From assembly GCF_001428565.1 (NCBI RefSeq), contig NZ_LMIA01000001.1, forward strand, positions 144,071-208,070: DNA of 64,000 bases, written 5' to 3'. A model generated the notes under the pieces. The model did no database searches, was not told the DNA's origin, and saw nothing but the letters and a program-made list of their open reading frames with translations. This DNA is from Nocardioides sp. Root190. GTDB taxonomy: Bacteria > Actinomycetota > Actinomycetes > Propionibacteriales > Nocardioidaceae. Made by a program: the position numbers and the translations under genes. Positions 32,853 through 40,758 of the stretch are shown piece after piece. How positions within the stretch are numbered: the first letter of the stretch is position 1; the number at the start of each line of letters is the position of its first letter.

Positions 32853-33785
32853 ATGACGATGAGCGACGCCGACCGAAACGCGTTGGTCGAACGCTGGACG
32901 CTCAAGTCCAGCCCCTCTGAGCAAAACACGATGGTGCGGGCTGAGCGGATGATTCGCGAGGCGATCGACCAGCACCCGCCGTTACAGGAGGACCGCGGGA
33001 GTCTTCATGTCTACGCGAAGGGGTCCTACGCAAATCGGACGAACGTGCGTCGAGACAGCGACGTCGACATCGTCGTCGAAAACCGGCGCCTATACTACTC
33101 CGACTACATCGACACCAAGACGGCGCACGCAGCAGTTCTCGACCCCTACGCGACCGACTACACCGGCGTTTGGATACCAGAGACATGGCGGGATGAGGTC
33201 GAGAACGCCCTCAGGAGTTACTTCGGCCTGCGCGATGTGGACACAACCGGTGACGTTGCGGTCACCATCGCCGCGGTCCCAGGGAGTCGTCCGTCGTCCG
33301 ACGTCGTCCCGGCCTTCGAGTACCGCCGGTTCGATAGCGCTGACCGTCGGGCGACTCACCACGGCAGCAAGGTTTTCAAGAAGTCAGGCGGAGCGATCAT
33401 CAACTACCCGTTCCAACAGCTTGAGAACGGCAACGCCAAGGACCGGCGAACGGGCGGGAAGTACAAGGAGTTCGCTCGTGCCCTGAAGAACGGCGAGAAC
33501 GCACTGGTCGAAGCTGGCCTGATGGGTGCGAAGCCGTCGTACTTGATGGAGTGCCTGGCTTACAACATTCCCGATGCGGACCTGACGCCGGGGTTCACCC
33601 ACTCGTCATGGTTTCAGCATGCACTGGCAACGTTGTTCAACCGCCTGCGCCAGCAGGAGTATGCACACGACGACTGGGTTGAGCCCAACGAGCTCAAGTG
33701 GCTCTTCTCGCCGGCGCAAAGGTGGAGCGTCGACGATGCACGCGAACTTGCTTCCCGGCTCTGGGATTTTCTTGACTACCCCTAG
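32853..33785 (+). CDS. CD-NTase (cGAS/DncV-like nucleotidyltransferase), first of two
   Basis: 310 residues from the ATG at 32853, with AAGGGA about 9 nt upstream. The polymerase-beta-fold active site is intact: GS at 57-58 (YAKGSYANRTN), Asp70 and Asp72 (SDVDIVV) and the third carboxylate Asp150 (SSDVVPAFEYR). Downstream INYPFQQLENGNAKDRRTGGKYKEF is the family's helical region that precedes the C-terminal lobe. CD-NTases of CBASS make cyclic oligonucleotides after phage infection. A second, clearly related CD-NTase gene follows 54 nt later, and then a Cap15-like effector. Which product it makes cannot be read from the sequence. Confidence 0.88.
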   Translation: MTMSDADRNALVERWTLKSSPSEQNTMVRAERMIREAIDQHPPLQEDRGSLHVYAKGSYANRTNVRRDSDVDIVVENRRLYYSDYIDTKTAHAAVLDPYATDYTGVWIPETWRDEVENALRSYFGLRDVDTTGDVAVTIAAVPGSRPSSDVVPAFEYRRFDSADRRATHHGSKVFKKSGGAIINYPFQQLENGNAKDRRTGGKYKEFARALKNGENALVEAGLMGAKPSYLMECLAYNIPDADLTPGFTHSSWFQHALATLFNRLRQQEYAHDDWVEPNELKWLFSPAQRWSVDDARELASRLWDFLDYP

Positions 33786-33827
33786 TGCTCCGCCTGATCT
33801 TCCGCTGGGAAGAGTTTGACCGAACCC

Positions 33828-33833
33828 TAGGAT
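33828..33833 (+). promoter_or_regulatory. leaderless-type -10 element of the second CD-NTase
   Basis: TAGGAT lies exactly 6 nt before the ATG at 33840 and no ribosome-binding site is present. This suggests that the second CD-NTase and the effector can be transcribed independently of the first CD-NTase. Confidence 0.45.
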
Positions 33834-33839
33834 CGGCAC

Positions 33840-34730
33840 ATGAGTCTTGAGGCGAAACTCCAGGGCTGGACCGGGCCCTCAAGCACAACCGAGCAGGAGA
33901 AGCAGGAACGCGCCGAGCGCATGGTGCGGCAAGCGGTCACGTCTCATCCTGCGTTCGACGGCTACGCCTTTCGCGTCTACGCAAAGGGCTCCTACGCCAA
34001 CAACACCAACGTCCGCTCTGACAGCGACGTCGACATCGCCGTCCAGTGCACCGAGGCGACCTACTCGCGCGAGCACGAATCTGGTGTCGGCCCGAAGGGC
34101 GGCGCAGACTACGAGGGGCCGTGGACGCCAGCCAAGTTCCGCAAGGAGCTCGCTGCCGCGATGGAGGCCAAGTTTCCGGGGCAGGTCGACACTTCCGGCT
34201 CCACGGCAATCAGGATCGATGCGAACTCGGCGCGCGTTGACGCCGACGTCGTCCCGTGCTTCAACTTTCGCTACTACTTCTCGCCGTCCAACTTCCGCCC
34301 AGGCGCCATGATCATCAAGAAGGACGGCACTCGGGTTCACAACTACGCTGAGGAGCAGCTCAAGAAGGGCCGGGCGAAGAACGTGGTGACCAACATGGCC
34401 TTCAAGCAAGCGGTGCGCATCCTCAAGCGGGTGGAAAACAACATGGTGGTCGCCGGCAAGCATCGCGAAGTGCCGTCGTACTTCATCGAGTGCCTCGTTT
34501 ACAACGTTCCTGACGACGTTCTCAAGCGCTCTACTTGGGAGTCAACGATCCGAGGCGTGCTGAACCACCTTTGGAGCAACCTCGACGGGGACGAACCAGA
34601 AGACGCCGCTAGGCGCTGGCACGAAGTGAGCGAATGGAAGTACTTGTTCACGAACCAGCAGCCCTGGTCGCGCAAAGACGGGCGGGACTTCACCAAAGCC
34701 GCATGGAACTACCTCGAGCTTGGGAAGTAG
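33840..34730 (+). CDS. CD-NTase (cGAS/DncV-like nucleotidyltransferase), second of two
   Basis: 296 residues. Active site: GS at 50-51 (YAKGSYANNTN), Asp63 and Asp65 (SDVDIAV) and Asp136 (DADVVPCFNFRYYF). The blocks RAERMVRQA and YAKGSYANxTNVRxDSDVDI are shared with the first CD-NTase, so the pair is paralogous, but the C-terminal halves differ (here VRILKRVENNMVVAGKHREVPSYFIECLVYN). Both enzymes look catalytically complete. The gene ends 8 nt before the membrane effector and is probably cotranslated with it, which makes it the more likely activator of that effector. Confidence 0.88.
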   Translation: MSLEAKLQGWTGPSSTTEQEKQERAERMVRQAVTSHPAFDGYAFRVYAKGSYANNTNVRSDSDVDIAVQCTEATYSREHESGVGPKGGADYEGPWTPAKFRKELAAAMEAKFPGQVDTSGSTAIRIDANSARVDADVVPCFNFRYYFSPSNFRPGAMIIKKDGTRVHNYAEEQLKKGRAKNVVTNMAFKQAVRILKRVENNMVVAGKHREVPSYFIECLVYNVPDDVLKRSTWESTIRGVLNHLWSNLDGDEPEDAARRWHEVSEWKYLFTNQQPWSRKDGRDFTKAAWNYLELGK

Positions 34731-34738
34731 GCATCACG

Positions 34739-35377
34739 ATGACGACGATCAAGAACTCGGTTCGCATCACTGCTCTGGCCATCAGCGCCATCTACACCGG
34801 CGTGCTCTTCCTCAGCGAAGTCGAGCTCGACACCTGGGCGAAGCGAATAATCGCGGCGCTGCCCACCATCGCAGCGTTCGCAGTCGTCGCCTACGACAGA
34901 TGGCTATGGAAGCTGGGCCCGGCCTTGCAGCTGCACCAAACTCCACACCTTGGTGGCCTCTGGAAGGCCACCTTGACACCCCACCAAGACAGCCACATCC
35001 CCGAAGGGGGGAACCGCGGTCCGATCGACGCGTTCGTAGTGGTCGAGCAGACGTTCTGGTCGGTCTCGGTCGCCCTGTTCACCGTCGAGAGCAAGTCGTA
35101 CTCACGGACCTCGACCTTCATCAAGCACGGCGAGTCCAGCCAACGGAGCCTGTCCTTCTTGTATGACAACGAGCCGCGAATCGAGCACAGGGTCCGCAGC
35201 CCACGCCACGTTGGCGCATGCGAAATCTCCACTCCTCGAGGCGAGCCCACGCGACTGCAGGGCTACTACTTCACCGATCGTCTGACCAAGGGCGAGCTCG
35301 TCCTCGAGTTTGTGGACCGCACGTCGAACCACTCGGATTTCGCGTCGGCTCAGGCGCACTGCCAGACGCTTCCTTAG
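34739..35377 (+). CDS. Cap15-like CBASS effector (two TM helices plus beta-barrel)
   Basis: 212 residues from the ATG at 34739. Two N-terminal membrane helices (about 8-26 and 36-54) are joined by a short loop. A beta-rich cytoplasmic domain follows: LGGLWKATLTP (71-81), IDAFVVVEQTFWSVSVALFT, SKSYSRTSTFI, LSFLYDNEPR and GYYFTDRLTKGELVLEFV. This order is that of the SMODS-associated 2TM beta-strand-rich family (Cap15). The barrel binds a cyclic nucleotide, and the protein then oligomerises and disrupts the inner membrane, killing the infected cell. Only 8 nt separate it from the second CD-NTase. Confidence 0.82.
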   Translation: MTTIKNSVRITALAISAIYTGVLFLSEVELDTWAKRIIAALPTIAAFAVVAYDRWLWKLGPALQLHQTPHLGGLWKATLTPHQDSHIPEGGNRGPIDAFVVVEQTFWSVSVALFTVESKSYSRTSTFIKHGESSQRSLSFLYDNEPRIEHRVRSPRHVGACEISTPRGEPTRLQGYYFTDRLTKGELVLEFVDRTSNHSDFASAQAHCQTLP

Positions 35378-35462
35378 ATCCCCATAGGTGCAGCATGCGG
35401 AGTTCGGATCTGTCGCTGTCAGCGCATCAGGGAATGCGCGTCATTCCGGCTCCCTTCTGTTG

Positions 35463-36661
35463 TCAACCGGTTGCTGCGAGTGACCTCTTCCGGGCGGTGG
35501 CTGCTGGGCGTAGCGTCGGGGTCGCGGGTCCGGGAAGTGGCTGATCCGAAGTGTCGATGTGCGGGGGCAGGTCGACCGCGCTGGATTGTTGAGACGCCCC
35601 GCAGTGCCCTCCCGGACCCGTGCCAGCCGCTCGCTGAGCATCCTCGACGAGCTGGCGGTAGATCGCGTCAGAGATCCTTCGCTTGAGGCACCGGATGGCC
35701 TCAAGCGACTTCTTACCTTCGGCTCGCTTGCGGCGGTAGTACTCGCGGCCGTCGGTATCGAGGCGGATCTGGCTGATCGCGGCGATGTGGATCATGTGGT
35801 TGGCACGCCGGTTTCCCGCGCGCGAGTGGCGGTGCCGGTTCTGCTCGCCGGAAAACGCGTCAAGAGGCGCGGTCCCGGTCCAGGAAGCGAACTTGTTGCG
35901 GTCAGCGAACCGTGCGACGTCGCCGACGTCGGCCAGTATCCGCGCGGCCACGACGGGGCCGACGCCGTGCAGATCCATCAGCCGTGAGCCGCGGGCAAGC
36001 ACGATCTCCTTCAACTCTGCAGTGGCCTTCTTGATCTTGGCCTCGACTGCGATCAGCTCGGCGAGCTCCTCGGCAGCGATGCGTCGTCGGGTCTTGCCTG
36101 CGATGTCGCGGGGCCGGACGGAGGCCAGCATGGCCTTGGCTTGGCCGGTGGTGATGTCACGCTGCGCCTGGCCAGGTAGGAGTTCTGCGAGCAGGGCTTG
36201 AAGCCGATCGACAGTCTGGACCCGGCGACGGGTCAGTGCTTCTCGTCGGTCGGTGAGCATCCGCAGCGCCTCGAGCTCGCCGTCGAACTGCAGCACCCGC
36301 AGGTTCGATGTACGGACCGCGACCGCCGCCACTGCGCGGGCGTCATGGGCGTCGTTCTTGCGGTTGTGGCCGGTGTCGAAGAGGCGGACCCGGGCAGCGA
36401 GCTTCGCGGGGACGTCAACGACTCGTTCGCCGTCCTCGAGCAGTCGCTGCGCGAGTGGGCGCCCAGCCCCGTTGCTTCCCTCGACGGCCCAGACCCGACC
36501 GGCCACGTCCTCGCATAGGTCCGCATCGCTGCGTAGCCGGCGCGGTCGGTGGTGAACCGGCCAGCGCCGAGCAGTCGTTCGTGCTGGTCGACGACCTCGA
36601 TGGTGGCCGACAGCTTGTGGGGATCGACCCCGATGATCACCTGTTCTGCCTGCTGATCCAT
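35463..36661 (-). pseudogene. IS110-family transposase with a one-base frameshift
   Basis: The N-terminal DEDD domain starts at the ATG at 36661 (DQQAEQVIIGVDPHKLSATIEV, with the GVDPHK signature). It reads in one frame to YARTWPV near 36500, and the rest continues in another frame (GRVWAVEGSNGAGRPLAQ, NRKNDAHDARAVA, then the C-terminal LHGVGPVVAARILADVGD and WTGTAPLDAFSGEQNRHRHSRAGNRR). One nucleotide appears to be missing at about 36495-36505. The joined length is close to 400 residues, normal for IS110. IS110 enzymes are DEDD/serine recombinases guided by a bridge RNA. This copy is probably inactive unless the base is a sequencing error. Confidence 0.85.
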
Positions 36662-36928
36662 GTGCTGCTCCCGCCTGTGCTCGATCCAGTCGGACGGCGA
36701 GGTGGGCATTGCTACTACGAGCAGGGCAGTCCCTTCTTGAGCCACGCCTCGTCACGGTGACCGGCGGGCCGCAGACCGATAGTGAGCCACACCCGTTCAG
36801 CCGGTGGGCAGCCGCATTGAGAGCTGCCCGCCGATCACCTGGACCGAGTCTGGCCAGACACCGATCCTGCAGTCGAGTGTCTAGAAGCCGCGTTTGGTGT
36901 CGTCGGTGTAAGTGTCGGAGGCTGGTCC
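36662..36928 (-). other. IS110 left-end non-coding region, possible bridge RNA
   Basis: 267 nt with no credible gene, upstream of the IS110 transposase. In IS110 elements this end carries the bridge RNA that pairs with donor and target DNA. Several short inverted repeats are visible (for example CCGGTGGGCAGC near 36799 and GAGAGCTGCCCGCCG near 36820). The element's outer boundaries and the RNA ends cannot be fixed by eye. Confidence 0.35.
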
Positions 36929-36934
36929 TAGTTT
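36929..36934 (+). promoter_or_regulatory. leaderless-type -10 element for the PD-(D/E)xK gene
   Basis: TAGTTT, then GGCCCA, then the GTG at 36941: a TANNNT hexamer 6 nt before the start codon, without a ribosome-binding site. It supports the GTG start and a transcript independent of the CBASS genes. Confidence 0.45.
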
Positions 36935-36940
36935 GGCCCA

Positions 36941-39118
36941 GTGAGCGACCCGACCGACTCCAGACCGAAACGACCACGGCCAGGCTCCTCCTCGGAAGGC
37001 GTTGGATCGCATCACTGGCTGGATGTCCGTGCACCCGGCCTCCTCCAGCACGCGTGGGGCGATGGCACCTCGGTGTCATACCGCGATCCCAACGTCTCCT
37101 TCGAAGACGCGCGCCTGACGGCCATCTCAATGTCGCACTTCGCCAAGCTCGGCGCCGACGACACTTTCAAGGAGCTCCGGCAGCGGATGGTCGAGTCGAA
37201 TCCGCTGCAGTTCTTCTTGCTGATCGATGCTCTCCAGCGCCTGATGCGCCGTCAGGGCACAAGCGCGCATGGGTATGACGTCCTCCAGGAACTGGTTGGA
37301 GGCCTTCTGACGTCGATCGACCCAAAGATCGTCATGTCCAGACGCAACATCGCCATCAGCGAAGACGATTTCACGGCGATGGAGTTGCTTGTCCGCCAGC
37401 TGGCAGCCCATGCGGCGCAAGCCCGCGTTGGCGACTACTTGACGGACCTCGACGAGAGGGCCATCGATACGCGCATCGTCCTCGCTGCGGAGGAGCAGCT
37501 CGACCGAACGGCTGGTTACCCCGAGTTCCTGCGCCAGATCTCATCGGATGTTTTGACGCAACTCGATGACCTCGCTGCCGGGATCGGTTTTCGACCCTCG
37601 GACGTCCTTCGGGCCGCAGACCGGCACCTTGAGGACCAACTTCTTCGCCTGAGGACCGCGCACGAAGGGCTACGGCCGACGCACGGCTCACAGGGCAGGT
37701 TGTTCGAGTCGCTACAGCGTATTGCCTCGATCAGCGGACACGATCCGGTGACCGCAGTGGCACGAGGTCTGAACATCGATCATGACGTCGCGAGGCATCT
37801 GATTGATGCGCTCGCAACACCGATCGGGACGCAGAACATCACCAGTCTCACGCGAACCAACCGCCTTCGGCATTTCCCTGTAGTCAAACTCCTGGACGGT
37901 ACGTACGTCTGGCCCAGTCCACACGATCACCTTCACGACGTCTTGGAGTGGGCAGAACTCTTCTTCGCCGACCTCCACCACAACTCCGCGAGGGCGCGCT
38001 TGTCGCGCGCGAGGGCCTCGACCACCGAGCGCTTGACGGCTCAGGCGTTCGCGGACGTGTACGGCGAGGATCGGGTGATCTGTAACGCGGAGTACCGCGA
38101 TTCCGAAGGCAACTGGGTTGAGACGGATTCCGTCGTCGATCTCGGCAGAGTTGCGATCGTCGTCGAAGCCAAGAGCCAACGCATCACCCCACAGGGAAGA
38201 AGCGGCGCGGTAGGGCGGGTCCGCACGAAGGTTGACCAGTTCCTTGTTCGCCCGCTGTCCCAAACGGCTCGCGCGAAGCGTGCCTTCCTTCGTGGCTGCG
38301 AGCTTCGCGCACAGCGCCGCGATTCAATGTTCTTGCATCCAACTGTCGTGAGGCGCGTCATCGTCAACCTCGACCGCGTCGATCCTTTCGTCACCAACGC
38401 GGCGGACCTCATGTCTGAAAAAGCCGATCCGGCCGCGGACCTCCGAACCGACGCATGGATCGTGTGCCTGGCCGATCTACTCGTCGTTGCTCATGTCCTT
38501 CGAACACCTTCCGAACTCTGGGCCTATCACGGCAAGCGGGCTGCGCAGACCGCAACCGGATCGCCGATCATCCATACGGAAACTGATGCTCTCGGAGCTT
38601 GGCTGCGGGCGCGTGAGGGAGCTTGGCCCGCTCGAGAGGGCCACAGCTTCCAGCTTGCCTTCTCGTCCGAGGAGATCAACTTGTACTTCAACGATCGCGA
38701 AGACCAGTTGCGTCGAGGTGGCCAAGAAGGGAGGCGTGTTCCGAGACCGACCAGCCGAATCCCATCGCAGGTGCTCGGAGTCCTGGGATCGTTGATCGAC
38801 GACCCTTCTTGGGCATACGCATCGGACGCAGTCGGCAACGTGATGCCCCAAGAATGGGCACGGATTCGCCAGGGCCTACGTCGGGCCGAAAGCAGTCCAA
38901 CGACTCGCGGACAGCGCCGCGCCCTCGAGGCTGTCCAGCGAGGCATCACAGTCGGCACCACACCTCGAATGGTTATCAAGCCCGCTGGAGGTCCGCGGAT
39001 TGACGTGACGATTCCGATGGGCCAGGCAACGGGTGCGGCCGGTGACGGACTCGGCGAGCCGAACTCAGAACTTCCACGCGTCACCTTGATTCTCGGAGCA
39101 GTTGCGCCGACGACCTGA
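36941..39118 (+). CDS. hypothetical protein with PD-(D/E)xK-type nuclease core
   Basis: 725 residues from the GTG at 36941. Residues 60-350 are helical and unrecognised. Residues 360-440 contain a restriction-endonuclease-like core: Glu363 in a helix (TTERLTAQAFADVYG), VICNAEYRDSEGNWVETDSVVDLGRVAIVVEAKSQR with Asp396/Asp400 and the Glu409-x-Lys411 pair. This is similar to NERD and Mrr-type nuclease folds. The C-terminal part (about 470-725) has FQLAFSSEEINLYFNDRE and a basic HTH-like stretch. It lies 99 nt before the AlbA_2-type gene and may act with it. The defence role is inferred from location and fold only. Confidence 0.72.
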   Translation: MSDPTDSRPKRPRPGSSSEGVGSHHWLDVRAPGLLQHAWGDGTSVSYRDPNVSFEDARLTAISMSHFAKLGADDTFKELRQRMVESNPLQFFLLIDALQRLMRRQGTSAHGYDVLQELVGGLLTSIDPKIVMSRRNIAISEDDFTAMELLVRQLAAHAAQARVGDYLTDLDERAIDTRIVLAAEEQLDRTAGYPEFLRQISSDVLTQLDDLAAGIGFRPSDVLRAADRHLEDQLLRLRTAHEGLRPTHGSQGRLFESLQRIASISGHDPVTAVARGLNIDHDVARHLIDALATPIGTQNITSLTRTNRLRHFPVVKLLDGTYVWPSPHDHLHDVLEWAELFFADLHHNSARARLSRARASTTERLTAQAFADVYGEDRVICNAEYRDSEGNWVETDSVVDLGRVAIVVEAKSQRITPQGRSGAVGRVRTKVDQFLVRPLSQTARAKRAFLRGCELRAQRRDSMFLHPTVVRRVIVNLDRVDPFVTNAADLMSEKADPAADLRTDAWIVCLADLLVVAHVLRTPSELWAYHGKRAAQTATGSPIIHTETDALGAWLRAREGAWPAREGHSFQLAFSSEEINLYFNDREDQLRRGGQEGRRVPRPTSRIPSQVLGVLGSLIDDPSWAYASDAVGNVMPQEWARIRQGLRRAESSPTTRGQRRALEAVQRGITVGTTPRMVIKPAGGPRIDVTIPMGQATGAAGDGLGEPNSELPRVTLILGAVAPTT

Positions 39119-39217
39119 GCCGTCAACCGCATCGATCCGCCGGCTGCGGGCGTGCCGGGTGCAAGCACCTGCCGAGATCCGATGTGGCACACGAAGGGCC
39201 GTACTAACTTCTCAACC

Positions 39218-40609
39218 ATGTCCATGCGGTTCTTGAGAGTCGAGCAAGTGCTCACGCTCGCCACCGGTCTGTTCGACTCCCCAGACGAAGAGCTCTGGCG
39301 CGCATTCGCGACAGCCATTGACGCTGAGGTCCCTGAAGCCGACGACTTGGACTTCAAGCGTGAGTGGTGGAGCCGTTCCGAGGAGATCGCGAAGGACTGC
39401 GCAGCGGTCGCGAATGCCGGTGGTGGCGTCATCATCATCGGTATCGACGACGGTGGGCGTGACGTCGCGGCCGGTTGGGCCGCCTTCGAGAAGCCTCAAA
39501 GTTTCGACGAGCGCGTCCAACAGGCCACAGCCTCGAGCACTGCTCCGAAGCTACCCGTAGTCCGCACGCGCTGGGTGCCCAACCCAGAGAACGATGACAC
39601 CGGCGTCGCCATAGTCGCCGTGTCGCGCAGCCCCCAGGCGCCACACGCGGTCGTGTATGGGCGGGAACGGTTCGGTTACCCAGTTCGCCGCTCCAGCACG
39701 ACCGATTGGCTGTCCGAGTCGGAGGTCGCCGACCGGTACCGGAGCCGTTTCGACATGGCCCGCTCGGACCACGACCGTGCCGAGGAGGTCCACGACGCTG
39801 CTAGGCCCGCCCTGGACCGCGCTTCCGCCGTCTGGGTGACCGTCGCTCTCGTACCAAGCCTGCGCGGCAACCTCACCCTGAGCGAGGATGAAGAACAGAC
39901 GGCAGAGCGTCTCACAAACTATTGGCAGCACGAGATGCCGCTGCAGCAGGACTTCACCAGCAATCTGAACTCCAGAGTCAGACGCAAGCGCATCGTCCTA
40001 AGCTCCGACTGGAGGCGCGTCGTCTCTCAATACCAACATCACGAACTGTGGCTCGACGGCAGCGGCTTCGCCTCGGCCGCCATCGCTCACGGCATCAACG
40101 ACGCCGCCCGCCCGTGGAGCGGAGTCAACCACTCCGACATCGAGTTCTACGTGCTCCGCCTCACCGACCTCCTCGTCAAGCACGCGGTACGCGCTGGCGC
40201 CAGTGGCGACATTGTCCTAACCGCACAACTCCTCCCGGCTTGGGACGGCGACTCACTGAACGAGGTCGTGACCACACCCGACTACACCCGCACCGGCCAG
40301 CCAACCCGCATTGGCATCCCACTGCTCATCAACCAGGTCCCAACGCCCTCGGACGACGAGTACGCGCACGCACGCCGAATCGACGGCGAGCCAGGTCAAG
40401 TGACAGCACCGCTGCTAGACATTGCCGACACTCCCCGCGAACTAGTTTTAGCCGTGCGGCGCCTACTCCTCGACACTCTCGCCGAAGATGGCGTCACCAC
40501 AGGCCGCCTCCTCACGGAGAACGGCGCGATCGATCGCATGGGCGTGCTGTCGAGGCGGCTGGCCGAAACCAGAGACTGGGCGGCTCGGCGAGGCTTCGAG
40601 TTCATCTGA
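39218..40609 (+). CDS. AlbA_2 (Schlafen-type) domain protein
   Basis: 463 residues from the ATG at 39218, supported by TAACTT 7 nt upstream (leaderless type). The N-terminal domain has EADDLDFKREWW, then EEIAKDCAAVANAGGGVIIIGIDDGG (about 55-80), the signature of the AlbA_2/divergent AAA-4 (Schlafen-like) domain. Schlafen-like domains bind nucleic acid and some cleave tRNA or rRNA. The remaining 330 residues (SEVADRYRSRFDMARSDHDRAEE onwards) are unrecognised and have no second catalytic motif. It follows the PD-(D/E)xK-type gene and precedes the zinc-ribbon endonuclease. A part in antiphage defence is plausible from context. Confidence 0.77.
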   Translation: MSMRFLRVEQVLTLATGLFDSPDEELWRAFATAIDAEVPEADDLDFKREWWSRSEEIAKDCAAVANAGGGVIIIGIDDGGRDVAAGWAAFEKPQSFDERVQQATASSTAPKLPVVRTRWVPNPENDDTGVAIVAVSRSPQAPHAVVYGRERFGYPVRRSSTTDWLSESEVADRYRSRFDMARSDHDRAEEVHDAARPALDRASAVWVTVALVPSLRGNLTLSEDEEQTAERLTNYWQHEMPLQQDFTSNLNSRVRRKRIVLSSDWRRVVSQYQHHELWLDGSGFASAAIAHGINDAARPWSGVNHSDIEFYVLRLTDLLVKHAVRAGASGDIVLTAQLLPAWDGDSLNEVVTTPDYTRTGQPTRIGIPLLINQVPTPSDDEYAHARRIDGEPGQVTAPLLDIADTPRELVLAVRRLLLDTLAEDGVTTGRLLTENGAIDRMGVLSRRLAETRDWAARRGFEFI

Positions 40610-40758
40610 GCCAAGCCACCGATTGCGTCGGCGTTTCCCGGGTAACCGGATCTGCCGCTGCGCTGCGACACGCAGAGATGCGTCCTATCGCCGCTTACGT
40701 ATCACCGAGCCGGGCCGTGCGGCTGCTCACGTCGCCGCGGCGTGGCAGCATCCGGGGC

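Noticed and set aside
39922..40677. N-terminal extension of the zinc-ribbon protein
   Set aside because: It lies wholly over the AlbA_2 gene in another frame and has Arg/Pro-rich composition typical of shadow reading.
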